A stretch of DNA of 64,000 nucleotides from Vibrio mimicus (GTDB lineage: Bacteria; Pseudomonadota; Gammaproteobacteria; Enterobacterales; Vibrionaceae), in NCBI RefSeq assembly GCF_019048845.1, contig NZ_CP077426.1, forward strand, positions 2,651,501 through 2,715,500, read 5' to 3'. The notes below the pieces were generated by a model. It saw nothing but the letters and a program-made list of their open reading frames with translations, made no database searches and was not told where the DNA came from. This document shows, piece by piece, positions 56,572-64,000 of the stretch. Made by a program: the position numbers and the translations under genes. Position 1 is the first letter of the stretch. Every line of letters begins with the position of its first letter.

Positions 56572-56604
56572 AGAAATGGCAGCGATCATCGCTGCCATTT
56601 TAAT
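56572..56604. terminator. Bidirectional terminator between dolP and sspB
   Basis: 12-bp stem AAATGGCAGCGA-tca-TCGCTGCCATTT followed by TAATTTT. The strand-symmetric stem also ends the sspAB transcript. Confidence 0.92.
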
Positions 56605-56624
56605 TTTACATTACATCTATGTGC

Positions 56625-57095
56625 TTACTTAACCACTCGCAAACTAGGCTTACCTTTAGGTCGTGGCGCTTCTTCATCACCAGAATGATCATTACCTAAA
56701 CCATTCTCTACTTCAATCAGAGGAGCATCTGAGTCTAATTCTTCAGAAAACTCCATCATATCGAGGTAAGCAGGCTCAGGCTCAAACATGGTGCCAGCTC
56801 CATTTTCACGAGCATAAATGGCTTGTACCGCATAAATCGGTACAATTACTAAATGAGGACGCCCACCGAAGCGAGCATTAAATGTCACTTCCTCATTACC
56901 GAGCTCTAAATGCCCCACCGCACGTGGTGCCACATTAAGAATGATCTGACCATCTTGAACATATTCAAGTGGCATTTTCACACCAGGAAGCATAGCATCC
57001 ACAACTAAATGTGGTGTAAGTTCGTTTTCCAACAGCCAATCGTAAAATGCGCGTAACAAATAAGGTCGGCGCGGAGTCATTTGACCAATATCCAT
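56625..57095 (-). CDS. sspB: ClpXP adaptor SspB
   Basis: 156-residue adaptor that delivers ssrA-tagged proteins to ClpXP. The N-terminal dimer/tag-binding domain starts MDIGQMTPRRPYLLRAFYDW. An acidic linker leads to the C-terminal ClpX-binding tail GKPSLRVVK. Start moved to ATG 57095 (12 bases inside the longest frame) by match to E. coli MDLSQLTPRR. Confidence 0.94.
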   Translation of the reverse strand: MDIGQMTPRRPYLLRAFYDWLLENELTPHLVVDAMLPGVKMPLEYVQDGQIILNVAPRAVGHLELGNEEVTFNARFGGRPHLVIVPIYAVQAIYARENGAGTMFEPEPAYLDMMEFSEELDSDAPLIEVENGLGNDHSGDEEAPRPKGKPSLRVVK

Positions 57096-57106
57096 TCCAG
57101 CATCCA

Positions 57107-57742
57107 TTAACGTGCCAGACGCATCTCGCGCTCTGCTTCTGTAAGTGAAGCAAGGAATGAATCACGTTCAAATACACGATTCATATACACTTTCAACTCT
57201 TTAGAACCAGGACCAATTAGATCAATGCCAAGAACAGGTAAACGCCATAATAGTGGCGCTAAGTAGCAATCAATCAAGCTGAACTCTTCACTCATGAAGT
57301 ATTCATACTCAGCAAATACAGGACCAAGCGTCAATAAATCATTACGCAGCTTATTACGTGCATTCTCTGCAACGTCAGGTGAACCATTCACCACTTTTTC
57401 CGCCAGTGAATACCAGTTTCTTTCGATACGGTAGATCATTAAACGGCTGTTACCACGTGCAACTGGGTAAACAGGCATCAGCGGTGGATGAGGGAAACGT
57501 TCATCCAGATATTCCATGATGATCTTTGAGTCATACAGCGCAAGCTCACGATCAACCAGTGTTGGAACCGTCTTATAAGGATTCAGCTCAATCAGCTCTG
57601 CAGGAAGGTTGCTTTCATCAACCAGCTCCACTTCAAAACTGACGCCTTTTTCAGCTAGAACAATGCGAACCTGATGGCTATACATGTCAGATGCACTTGA
57701 AAACAGAGTCATCACAGAACGTTTGTTGGCAGCTACAGCCAT
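57107..57742 (-). CDS. sspA: Stringent starvation protein A
   Basis: 211-residue glutathione S-transferase fold protein without GST activity that binds RNA polymerase and helps cells through starvation and acid stress. The N-terminus MAVAANKRSVMTLFSSASD and the conserved surface block PHPPLMPVYPVARG match E. coli SspA. Its stop overlaps the first possible sspB start. Confidence 0.95.
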   Translation of the reverse strand: MAVAANKRSVMTLFSSASDMYSHQVRIVLAEKGVSFEVELVDESNLPAELIELNPYKTVPTLVDRELALYDSKIIMEYLDERFPHPPLMPVYPVARGNSRLMIYRIERNWYSLAEKVVNGSPDVAENARNKLRNDLLTLGPVFAEYEYFMSEEFSLIDCYLAPLLWRLPVLGIDLIGPGSKELKVYMNRVFERDSFLASLTEAEREMRLAR

Positions 57743-57770
57743 GGAGCCCTCCAGTACATATACGGATACA

Positions 57771-57797
57771 AAAAATCAATGGAGGCTTAAGCCTCCA
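57771..57797 (-). terminator. Intrinsic terminator of petABC
   Basis: 18-base perfect palindrome TGGAGGCTTAAGCCTCCA followed on the minus strand by TTGATTTTTTG, 28 bases before the sspA start. Confidence 0.88.
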
Positions 57798-57841
57798 CTG
57801 ATGAGTTAACAATCGGGAATTAGCGCAACATAATAGCACAA

Positions 57842-58579
57842 TTAGTGCACATCACGCCAATACTCTTTCTTGAGCGCAACAACCACGATAGTGAGGATGA
57901 CTAGGAAAGCCATTGCCCACCAGCCTAAGTTTTGGCGCTCAAGCTTCATCGGCTCACCGGAATATTCCAAGAAGTTCACTAAATCACGCACAGCTTGGTT
58001 ATATTCTCCTTCACTCAGTTCACCATTACCACGAGACTTAACCCCAACAACATGTTGAACTTCAACACCATCAACCATTTTTGTCTCAAAAATAGGCTCT
58101 GGTGTCCCCTGAAGCTCTTCTAATACATGCGGCATACCTACACTTGGGAAAACGATGTTGTTCACACCAAATGGCCGTGAAGGGTCAGTATAGAAAGAGC
58201 GCAGATAGGTGTATAACCAATCCGATCCACGCACACGTGCAACCAGTGTTAAATCGGGTGGTGGCGCACCAAACCATTTCGCAGCAGATTTATCTGGAAT
58301 CGCATTTTCCATCAATTCGCCGATTTTGGTCTGAGGATTGAAAATAAGATTGTCCTTCATCAAGTCTACGGGAATACCGAGATCGTTCGCTACTCGCTCA
58401 TAACGTTGATACTGAGTAGAGTGGCAACCAAAACAATAGTTCATAAATAGCTTGGCACCATTTTGCAACGATGCTTGATCAGTTAAATCGTTATTCGCTT
58501 TATCTAAATGCACATTTGCCCCAGCAGCCATAACCAGCGATGGCAGCATAGCAAACAAAACTACAATCCATTTTTTCAT
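57842..58579 (-). CDS. petC: Ubiquinol-cytochrome c reductase cytochrome c1
   Basis: 245-residue subunit of the bc1 complex. Signal peptide (MKKWIVVLFAMLPSLVMAAG), heme-binding FGCHS (CxxCH with preceding Cys in YCFGCHSTQ), and axial Met region VGMPHVLEELQG. The C-terminal membrane anchor (WWAMAFLVILTIVVVAL) faces the periplasm. Four-base overlap with petB. Confidence 0.95.
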   Translation of the reverse strand: MKKWIVVLFAMLPSLVMAAGANVHLDKANNDLTDQASLQNGAKLFMNYCFGCHSTQYQRYERVANDLGIPVDLMKDNLIFNPQTKIGELMENAIPDKSAAKWFGAPPPDLTLVARVRGSDWLYTYLRSFYTDPSRPFGVNNIVFPSVGMPHVLEELQGTPEPIFETKMVDGVEVQHVVGVKSRGNGELSEGEYNQAVRDLVNFLEYSGEPMKLERQNLGWWAMAFLVILTIVVVALKKEYWRDVH

Positions 58580-59841
58580 TTGTATGTCACCCTTGTTGGT
58601 AATGGCTTGGTCGCTTCATTTTTGCTGTAGATGAAAAGCAATACAAAGAACATGAAGTAACCCAAGCTAAAGATTCGTGCCAGTAAGGTATAGGTTGGTG
58701 TAGCAGGTAAAGCCCCAAGTACACCCAATGCAATGAAACAAACGGTAAATTGTGCAATGTTAATGAGATGCAACTTACTACGATAACGATAAGAACGCAC
58801 TTTACAACGATCTAACCAAGGCAATAGGAACAGAACAACTATTGACGCTCCCATCGCAATAACGCCCAACAACTTATCTGGAACCGCACGCAAAATCGCA
58901 TAAAACGGCGTGAAATACCAAACAGGCGCAATATGAGCAGGCGTTTTTAGCGGGTTAGCCGCTTCAAAGTTGGGCGGCTCAAGGAAGTATCCACCCATTT
59001 CTGGATTAAAGAACAGTACATAGCAGAATAGGAACAAGAAACCAGCAACACCTACTAAGTCTTTCACCGTGCCATAAGGATGGAACGGGATAGAGTCGAT
59101 AATGTCGTATTTTTTGGTGTAATAACTATGAAACTTGAACTGCGTTTCGTAACCGTCCCCCATTGAACCTTTCGGCAGTTTTGTATCAATACCATCAGGG
59201 TTGTTTGAGCCGACCTCATGTAATGCCAAAATATGTAATACAATCAACAGCAATAACACAATTGGCAACGCGATCACGTGCAACGCAAAGAAACGGTTCA
59301 ATGTTGCGCCAGAAATAACGTAGTCGCCACGAATCCATAGTGTTAAATCATCACCGATAACAGGAATTGCACCAAATAGTGAAATAATAACCTGCGCGCC
59401 CCAGTAAGACATTTGTCCCCAAGGTAGCAAGTAGCCCATAAAAGCTTCTGCCATCAGCACGAGGAATATCAACATACCAAAAAGCCACAATAGTTCGCGA
59501 GGCTTCTGGTATGAACCGTAAATCAAGCCACGGAACATATGCAGGTAAACCACCACGAAAAATGCTGATGCACCCGTTGAGTGCATATAACGTAGCAACC
59601 AACCGTACTCAACATCACGCATGATATATTCAACAGAAGCAAATGCTCCTTCACCAGAAGGGACATAATTCATCGTTAACCAGATACCCGTTAGGATTTG
59701 GTTAACTAAGACCAACATCGCCAGAGAACCAAACAGATACCAAAAATTAAAGTTCTTTGGCATTGGATACTCAGAAAGGTGCTTTTTATACGCATTCATT
59801 GCCGGTAGGCGTTTTTCTACCCAATCAAGTAGAGCTTGCAT
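58576..59841 (-). CDS. petB: Ubiquinol-cytochrome c reductase cytochrome b
   Basis: 421-residue membrane subunit with eight predicted helices and two heme b sites. His ligands include those in RYMHSTGASAFFVVVYLHMF (helix B) and FFALHVIALPIVLLLLIVLH (helix D). The Qo motif appears as PFHPYGTVKD rather than a PEWY motif copied from mitochondria in the same spot; PVWYFTPFYAIL supplies the PEWY equivalent with Val in place of Glu. Overlaps petA by one base. Confidence 0.94.
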   Translation of the reverse strand: MQALLDWVEKRLPAMNAYKKHLSEYPMPKNFNFWYLFGSLAMLVLVNQILTGIWLTMNYVPSGEGAFASVEYIMRDVEYGWLLRYMHSTGASAFFVVVYLHMFRGLIYGSYQKPRELLWLFGMLIFLVLMAEAFMGYLLPWGQMSYWGAQVIISLFGAIPVIGDDLTLWIRGDYVISGATLNRFFALHVIALPIVLLLLIVLHILALHEVGSNNPDGIDTKLPKGSMGDGYETQFKFHSYYTKKYDIIDSIPFHPYGTVKDLVGVAGFLFLFCYVLFFNPEMGGYFLEPPNFEAANPLKTPAHIAPVWYFTPFYAILRAVPDKLLGVIAMGASIVVLFLLPWLDRCKVRSYRYRSKLHLINIAQFTVCFIALGVLGALPATPTYTLLARIFSLGYFMFFVLLFIYSKNEATKPLPTRVTYK

Positions 59842-60434
59842 TATGCCTCCCCTGTCTCATCAAGACCGATGACAATTTTGGTCTCTGTGAGATACATATG
59901 TTTTGGAATGACCAAGTTAAGTGGAGCAGGAACACCTTGAAATACGCGACCTGCCATATCAAACTTCGAGCCATGACATGGACAGAAGAAACCTGATTTC
60001 ACCCCTTGAACTTGCTCACTGAAAGAGTCAGGAAGATAAGTTGGAGAGCACCCAAGGTGAGTACAGATACCGACGGCAATAAAGTATTCTGGCTTAATAG
60101 AACGATAACCATTCTGAGCATAGTTAGGCTGTTGTTCTTCTTGAGAAGAAGGATCACGAAGTTGGTTATCATGTTCTTTGAGAGCATCAACCACTGACTG
60201 TGCTCGACGAACTACCCAAACAGGCTTTCCACGCCATTCAACACGAACCATTTGCCCTTCTTCGAGTTTGCTAACATCAACCTCGACAGGGGCTCCGGCA
60301 GCTTTTGCCTTGGCACTAGGATTCCATGATTTAATAAAAGGTACAGCGACCGCGACAGCTCCTAACCCACCGACAACAGCCGTTGTGGCAGTAAGAAATC
60401 GTCTGCGACCTTGATTTAGAGGCGCATTACTCAT
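59841..60434 (-). CDS. petA: Rieske iron-sulfur subunit of cytochrome bc1
   Basis: 197-residue subunit. Twin-arginine signal RRRFLTATTAVVGG with an anchoring helix, hinge, then the Rieske domain with [2Fe-2S] ligands in CTHLGC and CPCHGS. First gene of the petABC operon. A promoter with good -35 and -10 elements lies about 100 bases upstream. Confidence 0.95.
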   Translation of the reverse strand: MSNAPLNQGRRRFLTATTAVVGGLGAVAVAVPFIKSWNPSAKAKAAGAPVEVDVSKLEEGQMVRVEWRGKPVWVVRRAQSVVDALKEHDNQLRDPSSQEEQQPNYAQNGYRSIKPEYFIAVGICTHLGCSPTYLPDSFSEQVQGVKSGFFCPCHGSKFDMAGRVFQGVPAPLNLVIPKHMYLTETKIVIGLDETGEA

Positions 60435-60531
60435 CCAGACATTCTCCCATTTGCTCCTTATGGATCCTGCTTATTCCGTTAAAGAGCAAGGCTAACAAAC
60501 ACGAGTTTATTTTGTATTTATTTGATAGCAA

Positions 60532-60560
60532 ATGATAAATAAAACCCTACTTTTTGACAA
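60532..60560 (-). promoter_or_regulatory. Predicted sigma-70 promoter of petABC
   Basis: On the minus strand TTGTCA-N17-TATCAT, five of six consensus bases in each element. Leader about 90 bases. Confidence 0.65.
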
Positions 60561-60684
60561 GATAAAGCTACCTTTCTGTAACATTCGTCAATTCAAATCG
60601 TTTGTGGCATCACAAAAGGAACAACTTATTTATCATGTACCCGAAAGAGAATAGAGCAAAGTCTCGTGAGGTGATTAAAGCGCA

Positions 60685-60715
60685 TAAAAAAACCCGGCTG
60701 AATAGCCGGGTTTTT
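60685..60715 (-). terminator. Intrinsic terminator of rplM-rpsI
   Basis: AACCCGGCT-attc-AGCCGGGTT stem on the minus strand followed by TTTTTTA. Confidence 0.93.
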
Positions 60716-60760
60716 GAACCACATCCAGTAACACTGGAGCGTATTTTCCCAAAAGGAAAA

Positions 60761-61168
<408 letters not shown>

Positions 61169-61597
61169 TTAGATGTCCAGTACTTTTGGTTGTTGAGCAG
61201 CATGGTTGTGCTCAGCGCCAGCGTAAACTTTTAGCTTACGGTACATAGCACGGCCTAGAGGACCTTTTGGCAACATACCTTTAACCGCTAACTCAAGTAC
61301 CATTTCTGGCTTACGCTCAATCAGCTTCTCGAAGCTGAATGACTTCAGGCCACCTGGGAACTCAGAGTGACGGTGGTACATTTTGTTCTTAGCCTTGTTA
61401 CCAGTAACAGTAACTTTCTCCGCGTTAACAACGATGATGTAATCACCAGTATCAACGTGCGGAGTGTATTCAGCTTTGTGTTTGCCACGTAGGCGAGATG
61501 CAATTTCACTTGCTAGACGGCCAAGAGTTTTACCTTCAGCGTCTACAACGTACCAGTCGCGTTTTACAGTTTCTGGTTTAGCAACGAAAGTTTTCAT
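61169..61597 (-). CDS. rplM: 50S ribosomal protein L13
   Basis: 142-residue L13. Motifs [37 protein letters not shown] and [20 protein letters not shown]. First gene of the rplM-rpsI operon. The leader is long and structured, which fits known autoregulation by L13 in E. coli. Confidence 0.97.
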
Positions 61598-61727
61598 GCT
61601 AATAATAACCCGTTAATTTAAATTTACACTTCAAGGAGCTTTCGCTCCCACTGTCTAAGAGCCCAGTCATCACCCCTTCGAGTGGGTGGCACTCTCGGTC
61701 ACAAAGGACCTGCAGTAACGGTGGGTC
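61598..61727 (-). ncRNA. Structured 5' leader of rplM, candidate L13 autoregulatory element
   Basis: Four small hairpins on the minus-strand RNA, in order: GGTC/GACC (61710-61697), GAGTG-ccacc-CACTC (61694-61680), ACTG/CAGT (61667-61650), GGAGC-gaaa-GCTCC with a GNRA loop (61648-61635). The leader of about 130 bases starts at the TATAAT promoter. L13 is known to repress its own operon in E. coli; whether these folds are its target is inference. Confidence 0.5.
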
Positions 61728-61732
61728 GCAGG

Positions 61733-61738
61733 ATTATA
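61733..61738 (-). promoter_or_regulatory. -10 element of the rplM promoter
   Basis: Perfect TATAAT on the minus strand, followed by CCTGCGACCC, a GC-rich discriminator as expected for stringently controlled ribosomal promoters. The -35 is weak. Confidence 0.65.
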
Positions 61739-61820
61739 GAGAAGGGCGCAGAAAAAATCACCTTTTTTTGAAGAAAAAGATAAAAAAATCCCACCTCTTG
61801 TTGATACCTTGTTTGCACCG

Positions 61821-62924
61821 TTAAGCTAAATGTTGTTTCGCCAAATATTCATGGCTTTGCATCTCAACCAGTCTTGATTGGCAACGTTTAAACTCGAACT
61901 CTAGCAAACCCTGCAAATATAACTCTGCCATGCTGACTTCAGCTGAAATAATTAATTTTACATGCCGCTCATAAAATTCATCTACCAACGCGATGAACCG
62001 CCTTGCTGCATCATCGTTACTTTTATCCATCTGTTTCACATCAGCTAAAAGCACTGTGTGATAAATCTTCGACAATTCAATATAGTCATTTTGGCTACGG
62101 GCCGTTTGGCATAGCTGAGCAAAAGTCGCATATAAAACACCATCACAGGCTGCATTCACGGGCACAAGACGATGATTCACTTCTATTTGATTCTCAGGCA
62201 ATTGCTCCGAACTAACCAACTGTTGGAAATAGCGCTGGAGATTTTCCGTTGCTTTTGCATCAAGAGGGTAATGATAGATTTCGGCTTGCTGCAATGTCCG
62301 TAAGCGGTAATCAACCCCACTATCGACATTCAATACGTGACAGTGGGTATCCACCAATGCAATCGCGGGTAAAAAGCGGGCTCGCTGTAACCCATTACGG
62401 TACAGTTCTTTGGGGGGAATATTGGAGGTCGCAACCAACACAACGCCTCGTCTAAATAGAGCTTCAAACAAAGTCCCTAAAATCATCGCATCCGTAATAT
62501 CCGAAACAAAGAATTCATCAAAGCAGATAATATTGGCTTCGGCACAGAAACGATCAGCAACGATTTCCAGAGGGTCACTCACATCAGATAACGTACGTAA
62601 CTCATCATGAACTCGGTACATGAAGCGATGAAAATGAACCCGCAGCTTTTTCTCAGTCGGTAATGCTTCAAAAAAGGTGTCCATCAGATACGTTTTTCCG
62701 CGCCCTACTCCACCCCACATATAGAGCCCTTTGGGAGGCTGAGAAACGTGTGCTTTCTTGCCTAGCAATTTCTGCCACACAGAAGGTCGTACCACTGGCT
62801 GATTAAGATACTCAATCCATTGATGGTACAAGTTATCCAATGCTTCTACAGCTTTCGCCTGTGCCTCATCACTATAAAAATCAGAACGTTGTAAATCTTT
62901 TTCGTATCGTTGCTTCGGTGTCAT
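61821..62924 (-). CDS. zapE: Cell division ATPase ZapE
   Basis: 367-residue AFG1-like AAA+ ATPase that associates with the Z ring under stress. Walker A GGVGRGKTYLMD, Walker B IICFDEFFVSD, sensor VVLVATSNIPP. N-terminus MTPKQRYEKDLQRSDF matches the family. Divergent from zapG. Confidence 0.94.
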   Translation of the reverse strand: MTPKQRYEKDLQRSDFYSDEAQAKAVEALDNLYHQWIEYLNQPVVRPSVWQKLLGKKAHVSQPPKGLYMWGGVGRGKTYLMDTFFEALPTEKKLRVHFHRFMYRVHDELRTLSDVSDPLEIVADRFCAEANIICFDEFFVSDITDAMILGTLFEALFRRGVVLVATSNIPPKELYRNGLQRARFLPAIALVDTHCHVLNVDSGVDYRLRTLQQAEIYHYPLDAKATENLQRYFQQLVSSEQLPENQIEVNHRLVPVNAACDGVLYATFAQLCQTARSQNDYIELSKIYHTVLLADVKQMDKSNDDAARRFIALVDEFYERHVKLIISAEVSMAELYLQGLLEFEFKRCQSRLVEMQSHEYLAKQHLA

Positions 62925-63077
62925 ACTGGTCTACTACAGTTACAATGAGAGCCTTAAAGGTAAAATGGCATACATGCATTTTGCTTTATCCAACCTAGCT
63001 CTCATAGTAACATGTCCCTCGTACATGTGTAACCGACAGGTAAAAAACATGTTAAATAACAACAATAAGGAGCTGTT

Positions 63078-63521
63078 ATGCCTTGGATCTATGCCATTGC
63101 TGGATTGCTAGTGGGGATTGTTGTCGGGATGCTGATTGCTCGTTTGACTACCCCTCAATACAAGACACAGAAGAATCTACAGAAAGAACTCGAGAGCGCT
63201 AAATTCAATCTAGAGCAACAACGCCAAGAATTGTCTGATCACTTTGCACAGACGGCTGAAATGCTCGATACCCTAGGAAAAGACTACACCAAGCTCTATC
63301 AACATATGGCCAAAACGGCTACTGACCTGATCCCTAATCTGCCAGAGCAAGATAATCCATTTATCAGCAAATTAGCGCAGCAAAAAGAGGAAGAGGGTAA
63401 ACAAGAAGAGGTCTTGGAGCAGCCACCAAAAGATTATGCTTTAGGTGCAACTGGTTTATTGCGCAGCGAGGAAAAGGCCATTATTCGCTCCTCGGATCTG
63501 GTGAATGCCAAAGCTAGTTAA
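63078..63521 (+). CDS. zapG: Inner-membrane protein ZapG (YhcB, DUF1043)
   Basis: 147-residue membrane protein of the cell-envelope/division apparatus. Single N-terminal helix (MPWIYAIAGLLVGIVVGMLI), coiled coil (about 30-85) with LQKELESAKFNLEQQRQEL, then a disordered acidic tail. E. coli YhcB has the same layout and neighbours (zapE, degQ). Confidence 0.92.
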   Translation: MPWIYAIAGLLVGIVVGMLIARLTTPQYKTQKNLQKELESAKFNLEQQRQELSDHFAQTAEMLDTLGKDYTKLYQHMAKTATDLIPNLPEQDNPFISKLAQQKEEEGKQEEVLEQPPKDYALGATGLLRSEEKAIIRSSDLVNAKAS

Positions 63522-63543
63522 TCAATTCTCACCATCCTACGGT

Positions 63544-63571
63544 GAACTTTGTAAAGGTTTTTGAGTCATAA
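63544..63571 (+). promoter_or_regulatory. Predicted sigma-E promoter of the DegP/DegQ gene
   Basis: GAACTT-N16-TCATAA, with the spacing and -35 of the E. coli degP sigma-E promoter. About 80 bases before the ATG. A small hairpin TCACC/GGTGA (63529-63545) abuts it. Confidence 0.7.
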
Positions 63572-63652
63572 CTCGCAGATTGTCAGTTGAAGTTTCTTTA
63601 AATGAACCTATTTCTACTTCAACCAGACGTTAAATTGAACGAGGAGTTTATG

Positions 63653-64000
63653 ATGAAAAAACCTTTACTTGTTTTAACTGCTCTGTCACTTAGCTTGAGC
63701 TCCATTCTCACGCCGTTACCTGCCACAGCAGCCCTCCCCCTTTCTATCAACGGGGAACAAGTTCCTAGCCTTGCACCTATGCTCGAAAAAGTTACTCCAG
63801 CCGTAGTGAGTATTGCAGTGGAAGGAACTCAGGTTTCAAGGCAGCGCTTGCCAGACCAATTTCGTTTTTTCTTCGGTCCTGATTTCCCAACCGAGCAACT
63901 CCAAGAACGACCTTTCCGTGGTTTAGGTTCAGGCGTCATCATTAATGCAGATAAAGGCTATATCGTCACTAACTATCATGTCATTAATGGTGCTGAGAAA
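63653..64000 (+). CDS. Periplasmic serine protease DegP/DegQ, 5' part
   Basis: First 116 residues of an HtrA-family protease-chaperone; the rest is beyond the window. Signal peptide KKPLLVLTALSLSLSSILTP to about residue 27, then the family start SLAPMLEKVTPAVVSIAVEG, LA loop QRLPDQFRFFFGPDFP, and catalytic His in YIVTNYHVINGAE. Asp and Ser of the triad are not yet reached. Start chosen at the second of two ATGs (63653, six bases after GAGGAG); 63650 is possible. The position next to zapG is that of degQ in E. coli. Confidence 0.92.
   Translation, partial: MKKPLLVLTALSLSLSSILTPLPATAALPLSINGEQVPSLAPMLEKVTPAVVSIAVEGTQVSRQRLPDQFRFFFGPDFPTEQLQERPFRGLGSGVIINADKGYIVTNYHVINGAEK

Larger units (their letters stand above)
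60435..60760. other. Gap between petA and rpsI
   Basis: 326 bases. Contains the petA promoter (60532-60560) and the rpsI terminator (60685-60715), and otherwise no clear signal. Open frames here are by-products of the terminator region. Confidence 0.6.

Overview
This is chromosomal DNA of a Vibrio, almost certainly Vibrio cholerae or a sister species such as V. mimicus or V. metoecus. The basis is an uninterrupted stretch of core genes in the known V. cholerae chromosome I order. It contains chiS with its signature residues at H469 and D772, the chitin-oligosaccharide operon, hapR with its Qrr-pairing leader, and an ERIC element. I see no phage, insertion sequence, tRNA, rRNA or CRISPR array. 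The window reads as conserved backbone, so the interesting material lies mostly between the genes.

Layout. 1-3251: end of hemL, a previously easy-to-miss 38-residue Cys-Cys membrane peptide on the minus strand, an AI-2E family (YdiK-like) transporter, and rsmC. 3458-22014: the chitin program, made of the hybrid sensor/DNA-binding regulator ChiS, a 678-bp control region, and the operon cbp, two permeases, two ATPases, GH9 glucosaminidase, GlcNAc kinase, GH20 hexosaminidase, GH94 chitobiose phosphorylase and a phosphohexomutase. These import (GlcNAc)n, cut it in the cytoplasm by phosphorolysis and hydrolysis, and feed amino-sugar phosphates to metabolism. 22133-25887: the Fur-controlled ferric transporter fbpABC. 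26029-27620: glnK-amtB behind a sigma-54 promoter and an NtrC-type site. 27798-30933: yacL and acnB.

31199-39856: a patatin/beta-barrel protein (type Vd secretion architecture), mrcB, hrpB and an inner-membrane alpha/beta hydrolase. 40124-46066: sfsA, dksA, gluQ, pcnB, folK, panB, panC, the same order as in E. coli. 46127-47820: the YadGH-type ABC exporter, followed by an enlarged ERIC element. 48210-50680: a divergent SulP transporter and beta-carbonic anhydrase pair that looks like a bicarbonate module. 50766-52202: hpt and an intact hapR, the quorum-sensing master regulator. 52282-56544: rsmI, lpoA, yraN, diaA, dolP. 56625-60434: sspAB and petABC (cytochrome bc1). 60761-61597: rplM-rpsI. 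61821-64000: zapE, zapG and the 5' part of a DegP/DegQ protease behind a sigma-E type promoter.

The most rewarding signals are: the small Cys-Cys peptide (877-993); a chain of three hairpins ending in a terminator inside the chitin operon control region (7202-7270), followed by a 30-bp-spaced direct repeat; perfect GC-rich hairpins at successive chitin operon junctions; a terminator hairpin that doubles as an NtrC-type site (27739-27755); an ERIC element with extra hairpin modules (47885-48082); and an AUU-initiation possibility for pcnB. Start sites were moved from the longest open frame where the ribosome binding site and family alignment favoured another codon, and each such choice is stated.
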